Source: CAZYFH01 sp965197395
GTDB taxonomy: Bacteria; Acidobacteriota; Vicinamibacteria; Vicinamibacterales; UBA8438
Length of the DNA stretch: 64,000 nucleotides
Direction: 5' to 3'
Assembly: GCA_965197395.1 (NCBI GenBank)
Contig: OZ240205.1
Location: 124,001-188,000 of the forward strand
The notes beneath the pieces are model-generated. The model saw only the letters and a program-made list of their open reading frames with translations, searched no databases and was not told where the DNA came from. This document shows positions 30,704 to 39,005 of the stretch, piece after piece (position 1 is the stretch's first letter; the number at the start of each line of letters is the position of its first letter). Position numbers and translations under genes: made by a program.

Positions 30704-31010
30704 ATGACGAGAGCGGGTCGGATCCTACCGGTGGGTGAGGGAATGCGCAAGCAGTCACGGCGCCACCTGAGAGACGGTGGCGAAGGGCCGATCAGACTCG
30801 ACGATCCCATCGTCGCCAGCCTCGAGCGAGTGGACGACGGGCGCAACGCGCTCGACGACTACCGCGCGGCGGTCGAAGCCGCCCTGCCAACCTCGCCGCC
30901 CGGCACAATCTGGCCGTGTCGCTGCTCCAATCCGGCGACACGAAGGCTGCCGCCGGAGAGTTCCGTGAGATCCTCGCGCGCGAGCCCGGGAACGGCGCCG
31001 CCCGGGTCTC
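30704..31010 (+). pseudogene. Remnant of a TPR-containing gene
   Basis: A frame from 30704 reads ... DDYRAAVEAALP and then loses sense; one base over, the sequence continues as NLAARHNLAVSLLQSGDT and EFREILAREPGN, a clean TPR unit ending near 31010. This suggests the tail of a TPR gene with one frameshift and no intact ends. There is no other gene in this ~400-bp interval before vapB. Confidence 0.4.
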
Positions 31011-31085
31011 GAAGACTGGGCTGCGGTGCCCGGCGCGCCGCCGTAGCCGGTGCGGATCTGCCCGCGAGCCAACCACTGTGCTAAA

Positions 31086-31107
31086 GTATGCACATGCGTA
31101 TGCACAT
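31086..31107 (+). promoter_or_regulatory. Tandem GTATGCACAT repeats over the vapB start
   Basis: GTATGCACAT occurs at 31086-31095 and again at 31098-31107, a 12-base period covering the three possible ATG starts of the antitoxin gene (31088, 31094, 31100). The position suggests an operator for the VapBC complex, which usually binds repeats at its own start. TAAAGT just upstream (31082) may be a -10. Confidence 0.45.
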
Positions 31108-31333
31108 AGAGCTCGATGCCGCGCTCATCGCGCGAGTCGACGAGATCTCGGGGCCGCGCCAACGCAGCGCCTTCGTCCGGGACGCGATCCGCGCCGCGGT
31201 CGACCAGCACCATCGCTGGTCGCTGATCGGTCAGTCCGCGGGGGTCATCCGAGACAGCGGCCACGACTGGGACGACGACCCGGCAGGTTGGATCCGTCGG
31301 CAACGGTTCGGCGATCCCGATCGTGTCGGGTGA
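31088..31333 (+). CDS. vapB: VapB-type antitoxin
   Basis: Up to 81 residues. A ribbon-helix-helix start, MHIELDAALIARVDEI (if ATG 31100 is used), with AFVRDAIRAAV, precedes a Trp/Asp-rich toxin-binding tail (GHDWDDDPAGWIRRQ). It is followed three bases later by a PIN-domain gene, the classic order of vapBC. Which of three in-frame ATGs is used is unclear; none has a good Shine-Dalgarno. Confidence 0.75.
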   Translation: MHMRMHIELDAALIARVDEISGPRQRSAFVRDAIRAAVDQHHRWSLIGQSAGVIRDSGHDWDDDPAGWIRRQRFGDPDRVG

Positions 31334-31336
31334 CGC

Positions 31337-31726
31337 ATGATCGTTCTGCTCGATAGTACCGTCCTCATCGACTATCTTCGCGGCCGTCCGGCGGTCGCCA
31401 GAGTCAGCGGGCTGCGCGACCGTGGCGATGTCCCGTGCACGACCGCAGTCAACGTCGAGGAGGTCATTCGTGGACTCCGGCCTTCTGAAGCGGACGCCGC
31501 GCGGCAGCTCTTCGACGGTCTCCGGATCGTGCAGCTGGGACGGTCAGAGGGGCAGAGGGCCGGTGCGTGGCGTCGACGCTTCGCGTCGCGGGGAACAACG
31601 TTGTCGCAAGCCGACTGTCTCATCGCCGCCGCGGCGCGCTCTGTGGCGGCCCGCCTCGTGACCGGCAACCCCCTGCACTTCCCGATGAAGGAGGTGGAGG
31701 TCGAGCACTGGCCGGTCGGCGCATGA
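31337..31726 (+). CDS. vapC: VapC-type PIN-domain ribonuclease toxin
   Basis: 129 residues. The PIN catalytic acidic residues are D6 in LLDSTVLID, E in VNVEEVIRGL (~residue 37), and D in LSQADCLIAAAA (~94), with TGNPLHF near the end. VapC toxins cut tRNA or rRNA unless bound by VapB. The antitoxin gene lies just upstream, so the module appears intact. Confidence 0.88.
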   Translation: MIVLLDSTVLIDYLRGRPAVARVSGLRDRGDVPCTTAVNVEEVIRGLRPSEADAARQLFDGLRIVQLGRSEGQRAGAWRRRFASRGTTLSQADCLIAAAARSVAARLVTGNPLHFPMKEVEVEHWPVGA

Positions 31727-31738
31727 GCGGGCGCCATT

Positions 31739-32326
31739 TCACGGTCGCGGAGTCAGCAAGGCCTCCGAAATAGCCCGCGTCATGATGGCGACGAAACGCC
31801 GCGGTGAATACCCGAGGTCAACGACCAGTTCCTCCCAGACCTTGACCGACGCCTGTACCGTGAGCCAGTCGGCCGCCGTCCGTGGCGTCCACACGGGCCG
31901 CAGACGGCGCCAGGCCGCAAGCTGACGGGCCGTCTGATAGGCCCCGCGACGCCGATTCGCCAGCCGATCGCTCCAGGCCGCGGCGATCTCGTCGTCCCCA
32001 ACCCGCATGTTGTCGGCGGCGCGCACCACTGGATAAATCAGCGGGTTGTATCGGGACAGGAATTCCGCGTAGCGCCGCACGCGCTCCTCCGCCGACTGTG
32101 CCTGACGGAGCGGCGCCGTGTGGGCGTCGAGGTCGAGCGACTCGTCGATGTACCGAGCCGCGGCGATCAACAGATCAGCTCGGCTGGCGAAGTGGAGGTA
32201 CAGCGCCTGGCGCGAGACACCCGCGAGCTCGGCGACCCGCTTGACGCTGACCGTGTGCGGCGGCGCAGCGAGCGCGGTCTGTGTCGCCTCGAGAATCCGG
32301 GTCCGGGTGTCTTCCGATCTTGACAC
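31739..32326 (-). CDS. TetR-family transcriptional regulator
   Basis: 195 residues. An N-terminal helix-turn-helix (VKRVAELAGVSRQALYLHFASR, cited by its core LAGVSRQALYLHF) is followed by a ligand domain with no recognisable pocket signature. The start codon is GTG at 32326, which lies inside a palindromic operator; transcript and translation may therefore begin together. It diverges from the amidohydrolase gene, its likely target. Confidence 0.85.
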   Translation of the reverse strand: MSRSEDTRTRILEATQTALAAPPHTVSVKRVAELAGVSRQALYLHFASRADLLIAAARYIDESLDLDAHTAPLRQAQSAEERVRRYAEFLSRYNPLIYPVVRAADNMRVGDDEIAAAWSDRLANRRRGAYQTARQLAAWRRLRPVWTPRTAADWLTVQASVKVWEELVVDLGYSPRRFVAIMTRAISEALLTPRP

Positions 32327-32377
32327 TGTGTCAACTTACCAGTATCGTGCGCTCTCAACAACTTGACAGTGTGTCAA
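32320..32377 (+). promoter_or_regulatory. Two TetR-type operators and the amidohydrolase promoter
   Basis: TTGACA-n3-TGTCAA occurs twice, at 32320-32334 and 32363-32377. The first operator's TTGACA doubles as a -35 with TATCGT at 32343-32348 (17-base spacing) for the plus-strand gene, and the same operator covers the TetR start codon. The second lies downstream of the predicted start of transcription. Binding would block both divergent genes. Confidence 0.72.
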
Positions 32378-32398
32378 GTTCGACCGAGAAGGACAGCC

Positions 32399-34269
32399 AT
32401 GACGTCAACCACGCGGATGCTCGGTGCCATCGTCATCACCGTCGGTCTCGCCGCGTGCGGCCCGCCGGGCTTTGCCTCGGTCACGCGTGAGGCTGACCAG
32501 CCCGAGCCCACGCTCTTTCGCGACGTGACGGTATTCGACGGGGTCGACGTGCACCACCATCGGGACGTGCTGATCGAAGGTGGCGCGATTACGGCGGTCG
32601 AGGAGACCGGGAAGGTCGACGCGGCGCGCGGGGGCGTCGTCGTCGACGGCACGGGACGCACGCTCCTGCCCGGCTTGATCGATAGCCATACGCACCTGAT
32701 GTCCGCCGGCGAGAAGCGCGGCTCGCCGCCCGATGAGGCGGCGATCGCGAGAGCGTTTCTCTACGCCGGCGTCACGACGCTGCTCGTCACCGCCAGTCCC
32801 GTCGACCTGGCGCCCCTGCGGGAGGCCAGTCGCGGAGCCGCTGTGCTCCCGCACCTCTACACGGCCGGGAGCGGGCTGACGGCGCCGGGTGGTCATCCAA
32901 CCTCGCTGCTTCGCGCGATGCTCCCCTGGCCGATCCGCTGGTTTGCGATCCGTGACCTGCCCACCGCCGCGAACGCCGCCGAGGCGCGCGCGTGCGTCGA
33001 CGAGGTCATCGATGCGCGCGCTCCGGATTTCTTCAAGATTATCGGTTCCTCTCAGGGATCGGTGCAGCTTTGGCCGGTTCCATGGCTAATAAGTCAAGCA
33101 TTGTCATCGACTTACGTGGCTGGAGAACACCGTCTGTATCTGGAGAGGAACTGCAGGCTCTCGGAAAGTCCGGCCCACGGTACACGGCGGAAATCGCGAG
33201 GGGCCTGCCAGTGCCAAGGGGCTGAACAGTCAGCGAGGGTTCGGCCCAGCGGTAAAACGTCGGCGAAAGTCCAGGCCGCGTTCCACGAGTGTTCATGGTT
33301 CGTCGCCCTGTAAATGCCAGCGCCTCAGCACCTTGAGGTGGGACCGGCTGCCGTCGAGCAGGCCCCCCACCAAAAGCGGGGCCCGCGCAGGCGGCCGTCG
33401 ACTGAGCGATAGACGACTTCACCGCTGATTCGCGGGCACGAACACATCCGCAGCCTCTTTCCACGGCGTGGCTGACCTGCTGGGGGCTGAATCGTGCACA
33501 CATTTGTGTGAGGAACCAGATTATCTACGACGACCTTCCGCCCGGGTCGCCGCACCTGTCACTCGCGGCGCTCGAAGCGGCGGTTGCCGCGACCAAGGTC
33601 CGCGGCGTCCGGGCCATCGTGCATGCTACGACGCCGGCGGACGCGCAGGCGGCGTTGGACGCGGGCGCGTCGCTCCTCGTGCACGCGCCGCAGCGTGGGC
33701 GCCTGACACCGAAGCAAGCCGCACGCATCGTCGCGGCCGACGTGCCGATCGTGACCACGGCCCGGCTGGTATCCGCGAGCCACGACATCGCGACCGAGGG
33801 TCCGATCCCGCTCGAGCGGTCGATGTATCCGGCCGAGCTCCTCGACCAGTGGATAGAGGATCCTCGCTGGGATCTGGCCGGGTTCTCGGAGGAGTTCGAT
33901 CGTCGATACGCAGAGATCGCGGGAGACGCCGCCGCCAACATCCGAACGCTGCTCGCGGCCGGAGCCCGGTTTTTCGTCGGGACCGATTCGGGCGTCCACG
34001 GGGTGTTTCCGGGAGCATCGCTCCACCGGGAGCTCCGCCGTCTCGTGCGGCTCGGCATGGGGCCGATCGACGCCCTTCGCGCGGCGACGAGTGCACCAGC
34101 GGCGTTTCTGGACCCGGACGCTCGCTTCGGTCAGATCGCGGTCGGTCAGCGCGCCGATCTGCTCTTGGTCAGAGGCAATCCGACCGAGGACGTCGCGGCA
34201 CTCGCGGAAATCGACGGCGTGTGGCTCACCGGTGCGCGCCTGGCGCGCCACGCACATGACGGTGAGTGA
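32399..34269 (+). pseudogene. Lipoprotein amidohydrolase interrupted by a MITE-like element
   Basis: The 5' part (32399-33043) begins with a lipoprotein signal (MTSTTRMLGAIVITVGLAAC) and has the amidohydrolase metal motif DSHTHL. It is cut at ...DFFKII. The 3' part resumes at 33526 with YDDLPPGSPHLS, includes FVGTDSGVHG, and ends at 34269 with the composite beta domain. Removing the insert and one 8-bp duplication rejoins 215 + 248 codons exactly in frame, giving a 462-residue imidazolonepropionase-like hydrolase. The fragment from the 5' end would read into the insert until 33313. Confidence 0.88.
33044..33517. mobile_element. 474-bp non-autonomous element (ISL3-like MITE) with 8-bp target duplication
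   Basis: Flanked by AGATTATC on both sides (33036-33043, 33518-33525). Ends are GGTTCCTCTCA and, inverted, GGTTCCTCACA, so 10 of 11 terminal bases match. No transposase is encoded; short frames inside have no recognisable domain. An 8-bp duplication and GGTTC-type ends fit the ISL3 family (inference); IS6-type ends also begin GGTTC. The right end carries an extra palindrome CACACATTTGTGTG. Confidence 0.82.
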
Positions 34270-34307
34270 GCCGTCGACCGATCGATGAGCGGAGATCGCG
34301 TTGACGT

Positions 34308-34418
34308 GTGGTAGCGGCGAGGGGATTGGCTACCTTGCGTAACCCGCTGGGTACTGAGCCGCGTTCTGTTAGCTGAAAAAGTGGTAGCGGTACGGGGATT
34401 CGATACCTCGGGTAACCC
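34308..34418. repeat. Two 38-bp imperfect direct repeats resembling a tRNA 3' end
   Basis: 34308-34345 and 34381-34418 match at 31 of 38 positions. Read on the minus strand the second ends in ATCGAATCCCCGTACCGCTACCA-like sequence (quoted in two parts: ATCGAATCCCCG and TACCGCTACCA), which looks like a T-arm and acceptor with CCA. No 5' half of a tRNA is present. The stretch 34270-34696 otherwise holds no gene. Confidence 0.45.
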
Positions 34419-34696
34419 ACCTCCCCCGGTCTCCATTGGCCTAGCGTTCGAAGGTGCGGTGCGGCTCGCGGCGTAGATTCGGCTAGCCCGCCGGGCCAAA
34501 CGCCGGCGTAGCTCCTTTGCCGGAGGGTGCCTGACTCGGGGCGGCCCAAGGGAAAGTCCATCGCCGCTGCTGGCTGTGCCGGAGAAAGCATCCGGATGCT
34601 TAGGAAGGCCAGTTTTGGGCCCACGCCGACTCGCCCAGTCGCACGACCGGCTCCGAACTGACGGCCACGAGCGAACTACAATGACCCCCGTTACCG

Positions 34697-35050
34697 ATGT
34701 CGCTTACCCCCGGCGCCCAGCTCGGCCCCTATGAGATCCGCTCCCAACTCGGCCAGGGCGGGATGGGCGTCGTCTACCTCGCCCAGGACCCGCGCCTCAA
34801 GCGGCAGGTCGCCATCAAAGTCCTGCCGCCTGATCTGACCCGCGACGCCACCGCCAAGCAGCGCTTCCAGCAAGAAGCGAAGGCCGCGTCGGCGCTTGAC
34901 CACCCGAACATCTGCACGATCTACGAGATCAACGAGACCGCCGACGGCCAGCTCTACCTCGTGATGGCCCACTACGAGTGGGAGACGCTCAAGGAGCGGA
35001 TCGCCCGTGGGCCGCTGAGAAACCGGTCGCGGCTCGAGGGCCGTCCATGA
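34697..35050 (+). pseudogene. Truncated Ser/Thr protein kinase (N-lobe only)
   Basis: 117 codons. It begins as a standard Hanks-type kinase: glycine loop LGQGGMGVVYLA, catalytic Lys in QVAIKVLPP, helix-C Glu in RFQQEAKAASAL, then LYLVMAHYEWETLKER, normally MAYYEGETLKER. Homology ends at ARGPL, and the frame stops at 35050, overlapping the next gene's ATG by four bases. The catalytic loop, C-lobe and any sensor domain are missing, so the product cannot be an active kinase. Confidence 0.8.
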
Positions 35051-36156
35051 GCGATATCCACACAGACCATGTCGGTAGCCTGCTTAGGCCTGCCGCACTG
35101 TTGCACGCCAGGGAGGCCTTCGCGGAAGGGACGATCGGGTCCGCAGAGTTCAAAGCCGCCGAGGACCGCGCAGTTGACCACGTCGTGACTCTCCAGGAGC
35201 AGGCAGGCTGCGAGATCGTCACCGATGGTGAGCTGCGGCGGCTCTCCTTCCAGAGCCAGATCCTGGAGTCGGTCAGTGGCTTCGGGGAATGGGACTTGGA
35301 GGCCTTCTTGTGGGGTGACTGGTACGGCGACGGCCTCGAGGCATGGCATCGCCCACGCCCAGCCGGCCTTGGGGTGGTGGCGCCACTCCGGCGCATGCGC
35401 CACCTGTCAGCCGAGGAGTTTACCTATCTGCGGGCCCGCACCAAACGTCGCGCCAAAGTCACCCTCCCGAGTCCGAGTCTCTTGTCCAGCTTCTGGTCGC
35501 CGACACAGTCGCGTGATGCCTATCCAACGCTTCCGGATTTCCTACAGGCGGTGACGGAACTCCTTCGGGAGGACGTCGAGGAGCTCGTGCGCCTCGGCTG
35601 CGAGTACATCCAGCTGGACGCGCCACACTATCCGCTGCTCATTGACCCGAAGGCGCGGGGATTCTACGAGAGCCAGGGGTGGACGGTCGACGAGTGGCTC
35701 ACGCGCGGCATCGAGCTCGACAACGCCCTGATGGACTCCATCCCCGGGGTCACGTTCGGGTTTCATCTGTGCCGTGGGAACCAGGCAAGCCGCTGGCTGG
35801 TGTCGGGAAGTTACGAGTTCATCGCGAAGCGCATCTTCCAGGGCATCAAGGCCACGCGCCTGCTGTTGGAGTACGACGATGAGCGTTCCGGCGATTTCCA
35901 GCCGCTGCGTCACGTCCCCGACGACAAGGTCGTCGTGTTGGGAGTGGTGACGACGAAAAGTCCTCAGCTCGAGCCCTCGGACGTCCTGAAGGCACGTGTC
36001 CGCGAAGCGGCCCAGCATGTCGACCTCGAGCGTCTGGCGATCGGTCCACAGTGCGGATTCGCAACCTCGGTCCTGGGGAACGACCTCACCGAGAAGGACG
36101 AGATGGCGAAGCTCCAGCTTATTGCCAACACGGCAGCTGACATTTGGGGCTCGTGA
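35047..36156 (+). CDS. MetE C-terminal-like methyltransferase (cobalamin-independent methionine synthase family)
   Basis: 369 residues corresponding to the catalytic C-terminal barrel only. Zinc ligands fit: H and C in FHLCRGNQAS (~240), E in LLEYDDE (~277), C in GPQCGFATS (~335). DHVGSLLRP at the start is the family signature. Single-domain members act as methyltransferases with varied corrinoid or pterin donors, so a methionine-synthase role is not certain, particularly because metH is present at 9.8-13.6 kb. It overlaps the truncated kinase by ATGA, an apparent fusion of unrelated genes by deletion. Confidence 0.85.
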   Translation: MSDIHTDHVGSLLRPAALLHAREAFAEGTIGSAEFKAAEDRAVDHVVTLQEQAGCEIVTDGELRRLSFQSQILESVSGFGEWDLEAFLWGDWYGDGLEAWHRPRPAGLGVVAPLRRMRHLSAEEFTYLRARTKRRAKVTLPSPSLLSSFWSPTQSRDAYPTLPDFLQAVTELLREDVEELVRLGCEYIQLDAPHYPLLIDPKARGFYESQGWTVDEWLTRGIELDNALMDSIPGVTFGFHLCRGNQASRWLVSGSYEFIAKRIFQGIKATRLLLEYDDERSGDFQPLRHVPDDKVVVLGVVTTKSPQLEPSDVLKARVREAAQHVDLERLAIGPQCGFATSVLGNDLTEKDEMAKLQLIANTAADIWGS

Positions 36157-36222
36157 CCCTCCGCCGCATGAACATCCCTGAGACAGCGGCCTCCGGCTAA
36201 GCCAGCAACTCCTGGACGACGC

Positions 36223-36840
36223 GTGAGAGTCATTCTGTTCGGCGCGACGGGGATGGTGGGCCAAGCGGTCCTCCTGGAGTGCCTCGAGGATCCTGGCGTG
36301 AGCCGCGTGCTGTCGATCGGTCGTCGTGCCACCACGAGGCTGCACGAGAAACTCGTTGAGATCGTCCACGACGATTTCACTGACTACTCCGGGATCGCCG
36401 AGAGGCTGGCCGGGTATAACGCTTGCTTCTTCTGCCTCGGGGTCTCGTCGGTGGGGATGAACGAGGCCACCTATCGCCGCATCACGTACGACTTCCCGCT
36501 GGCAGCGGGTGAGGCGCTCGGGCGCCAGAATCCTCAGCTCGTCTTCTGCTACGTCTCCGGCGAGGGCACAGATAGCACCGAGCGGAGTCGTACGATGTGG
36601 GCCAGGGTGAAAGGCCAGACAGAGAACGCCTTGCAGGCGCTGCCCTTCGCGGGGGCGTACATGTTTAGACCGGGGTATATCCATCCGCTCAAAGGCGTGA
36701 CACCGCAGGCGACCTGGATGCGCGTGGTGTACTGGGTGTTGCGGCCGTTTTACCCGGTGCTCGAGGCGCTCGCCCCCCGGCACGTCACCACCACCACGAA
36801 CATGGGGCGCGCCATGATCCGTGTGACACGAGAGGTAGGG
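36223..36840 (+). pseudogene. NAD(P)-dependent epimerase/reductase family, 3' end lost at the intron
   Basis: The frame begins MRVILFGATGMVGQAVLLE, a Rossmann GATGMVG start of the SDR-extended family (NmrA/oxidoreductase HTATIP2-like), and runs about 205 residues to TTTTNMGRAMIRVTRE. There, where the family continues for another ~15 residues, it enters intron sequence and reads nonsense to 37074. The sequence beyond the other intron end (38839 onward) does not resume the gene, so the C-terminal tail is missing. The core fold is complete and the product could be partly active. Confidence 0.7.
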
Positions 36841-38838
36841 TCGAGGCCTGGCGCGGTGGCCCGTAGGACTCCCCTTGGCTGTGTCCGGGGTTTCCCCCTT
36901 CGTGCCCGCATAGGGTCATCCGTGGCTCCGTTTCCAGGCCCCGCCTCGTCAAACGGAGCGTGCGGATTTCCCGCACTCCGCTTACCTGCCGGCTTCCCGT
37001 CAAGGGCTATGGGACCTATCGAGTGGCACCCGCTGTCAGCGGGGGGACCACACGACGGACTCGGTACGCGTTGAACAGACCGAGCACGTCATACACCCAC
37101 CGCCGACTCCACCGGTGCCACCCAAAACCCTGGCGGTTCCGGGCACGCATCAAATGACGCCGAACCTTCTTCTCCACCCAGCTTTTCACAAACGAGAAGC
37201 ACCGGCTCGAGTGCCCGACGGCGAAGTAGGTGACCCATCCCCGTAGAACCGGGTTGATGAGAGTCACCACACGGTCGATGGGCTGGGACCGATGGCGTCG
37301 GAAGATGTCCTTCAGCTTACGCAGGAGCGCTGTACGGGCTTTCACCCGCGGCGTGTAATGCGCTCGCCACGTGCCAGTACGGCTGCGAACCCGACGGAAC
37401 GCGAAGCCGAGGAATCCGAAGCTGTCCCCACGGGCCAAGTCGATGGTCTGACTCTTCTCCTCGTTGATCGTGACCTGGAGGTTGGCGAATTCCTCCCGGA
37501 GGCGTCGGTCCACGGCCGTGAGCAACCAGTCATGCCGGCGGTAGGCATCCACCAAGATCACGAGATCATCGGCGAAGCGCGCATACTCGAGGTATGTGTA
37601 CTTCCCGTTCCGCGTGACCTCCTTGGCGCGCTCGAGCATCCGGTCCACCTCGTTGAGGTAGAGGTTGCTGAGCAAGGGTGAAATCACCCCGCCTTGGGGA
37701 ACGCCCTTCTTGCCCGACGCCTTCAGCATCAGCTTCACCAAGCCCAGCACGTCCGCGTCGTTGACCCGTCGAGCCACCTTCGCCAAGAGCAGGTGGTGCC
37801 GCACATTGTCGAAGTAGGCGGCAAGGTCCACGTCGATGACGCGGGTCTTGTATTGCACGATGCCTTGGGCGACTCGCTGCACCGCTGCATGCGCCGTCCG
37901 CTGGGGCCGATAGCCGAACGAACCCGGTTGGAAATCTGCCTCGAAGATAGGTTCCAGGATGAGCTTGAGGGCTCCCTGGACCACGCGGTCGCGGATGGCC
38001 GGTATCGACAGCACGCGGACCTTCTTGCCGCCGTCCTTCGGTATCGCCTTCCGTCGATTGCGCATGGGACGATACGTGCGGGTAACCAGTTCGGCCCGCA
38101 ACTGCTCAACAAACCCTGCCACCCCGTCCGCCTCGATGGCCGCGAAGGTGACCCCGTCACTGCCAGGGGCCCCCTTGTTCGCTTTGGCCAGTGAGTAGGC
38201 CGCGTGGAGCGTGTCGGTTTTGCAGACGTGGGCGTACAGGCCCCAGAACCGCCAAGACGGTTCAGCCTTCGCCTTGACGTATATCCTCCGTCTCAGGTCT
38301 TGCAGCGTGATGGGCGCCTTCGTCATCTCGCCCCTGCCTTCCATGTTGCCGGAGGTGCTGCCGAGACAGCAGGGCTCCTTCGCTCCACGGGCATTACCCC
38401 GCTTCTGTGCTACTACAAGCCCCTCCGCCACCCTCTCGTCTTCGGTCGACTTCCCGGGCTGCCGGTTATACGACCTACCTAGCTCTGCCGATTTCGCGAC
38501 AGGACGAGGAGGGCTTCTCCAGTTGCTCGACGCGTCCTTGTCATCGTGCCGTCGCTCCCACCCCGCCGGAGCCACGTGCCGCGTCAGCCAGTGTGCGACA
38601 CGTGATGCTGCCTTCGCCCAATAGTCGGGGGCTCGGCCTCCGGGGCCATGACTTTCGGGGCCACCTCTGCGTTCACATTCGTTACGGCCCGATGACTCGC
38701 TGCCACCCCATGGGTGGGTCGTCGATGGGCTTCAGAGCCTCGGTTTCCCTCCTCCCTGCCATCCAGGCTACGGAGCTCCTGGCTCTTGCTCCGGCGGGAC
38801 TGTCTCCCGCTGAACGCGCCAGCCTTTGCTGGACGCAC
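36835..38838 (-). mobile_element. Group II intron (about 2 kb)
   Basis: The 5' end is GTGCGTCC at 38838-38831 on the minus strand, the usual GUGYG start, followed by a GC-rich domain I. A domain V-like hairpin with a GAAA-type loop (GGAGTGCGGGAAATCCGCACG...) lies past the maturase stop, around 36980-36945. The 3' boundary is approximate (36835-36837, ending CCCTAC). Within domain I, GACTAT (38626-38621) can pair as EBS1 with the flanking exon GTAGTC next to the 5' splice site. The intron carries a reverse transcriptase without an endonuclease domain. Confidence 0.82.
37016..38326 (-). CDS. ltrA: Group II intron reverse transcriptase/maturase
   Basis: 436 residues from ATG 38326 (AGGGGCGAG upstream). 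Reverse transcriptase blocks are visible: RPMRNRRKAIPKDGGKKVRVLSIP (cited by IPKDGGKKVR), RVVQGALKLILEPIFEADFQ, GSFGYRPQRTAHAAV, the catalytic YARFADDLVIL (FADD in place of YADD), and GFLGFAFR. The maturase domain includes VTLINPVLRGWVTYF and ends in FNAYRVRRVVPP. No HNH endonuclease follows, so retrohoming would depend on replication forks or single-stranded DNA, as in other endonuclease-free classes. Confidence 0.92.
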   Translation of the reverse strand: MTKAPITLQDLRRRIYVKAKAEPSWRFWGLYAHVCKTDTLHAAYSLAKANKGAPGSDGVTFAAIEADGVAGFVEQLRAELVTRTYRPMRNRRKAIPKDGGKKVRVLSIPAIRDRVVQGALKLILEPIFEADFQPGSFGYRPQRTAHAAVQRVAQGIVQYKTRVIDVDLAAYFDNVRHHLLLAKVARRVNDADVLGLVKLMLKASGKKGVPQGGVISPLLSNLYLNEVDRMLERAKEVTRNGKYTYLEYARFADDLVILVDAYRRHDWLLTAVDRRLREEFANLQVTINEEKSQTIDLARGDSFGFLGFAFRRVRSRTGTWRAHYTPRVKARTALLRKLKDIFRRHRSQPIDRVVTLINPVLRGWVTYFAVGHSSRCFSFVKSWVEKKVRRHLMRARNRQGFGWHRWSRRWVYDVLGLFNAYRVRRVVPPLTAGATR

Positions 38839-38844
38839 GACTAC

Positions 38845-38859
38845 TGACACTAATTGTCA
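38845..38859. repeat. Near-palindrome TGACACTAATTGTCA
   Basis: One mismatch from a 7-1-7 palindrome, directly beside the 5' end of the group II intron and followed 20 bases on by AAGTGTCAG. A very similar palindrome (TGACAATTATTGTCA) overlaps the pilB promoter at 46459. The remaining 38860-39005 contains only GC-rich inverted repeats that may terminate pilR. Confidence 0.4.
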
Positions 38860-39005
38860 GGTCCGCACGGCCAATAAGTGTCAGGGACCCCGACCACGTG
38901 CATGTTGACCCTCACGCCGGCAGGCCGACTGAGGACCGGAAGCGGGCGAGCCCCGAGCCGCAGGTCGCCGCCCCCCGGCGCCAGCCCAAGTCCTGGGGGG
39001 AACCC

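Noticed and set aside
33044..33517. A coding gene inside the amidohydrolase insert
   Set aside because: Short frames on both strands show no domain and no good start; the flanking duplication and inverted ends explain the stretch as a mobile element.
34308..34418. A functional tRNA gene
   Set aside because: Only a T-arm/acceptor-like 3' half is present in each repeat and the T-stem has a mismatch; no D-arm or anticodon arm.
37016..38326. A retron or diversity-generating retroelement
   Set aside because: Maturase domain, GUGCG 5' end, domain V-like hairpin and EBS/IBS pairing identify a group II intron; no msr/msd or variable repeat is present.
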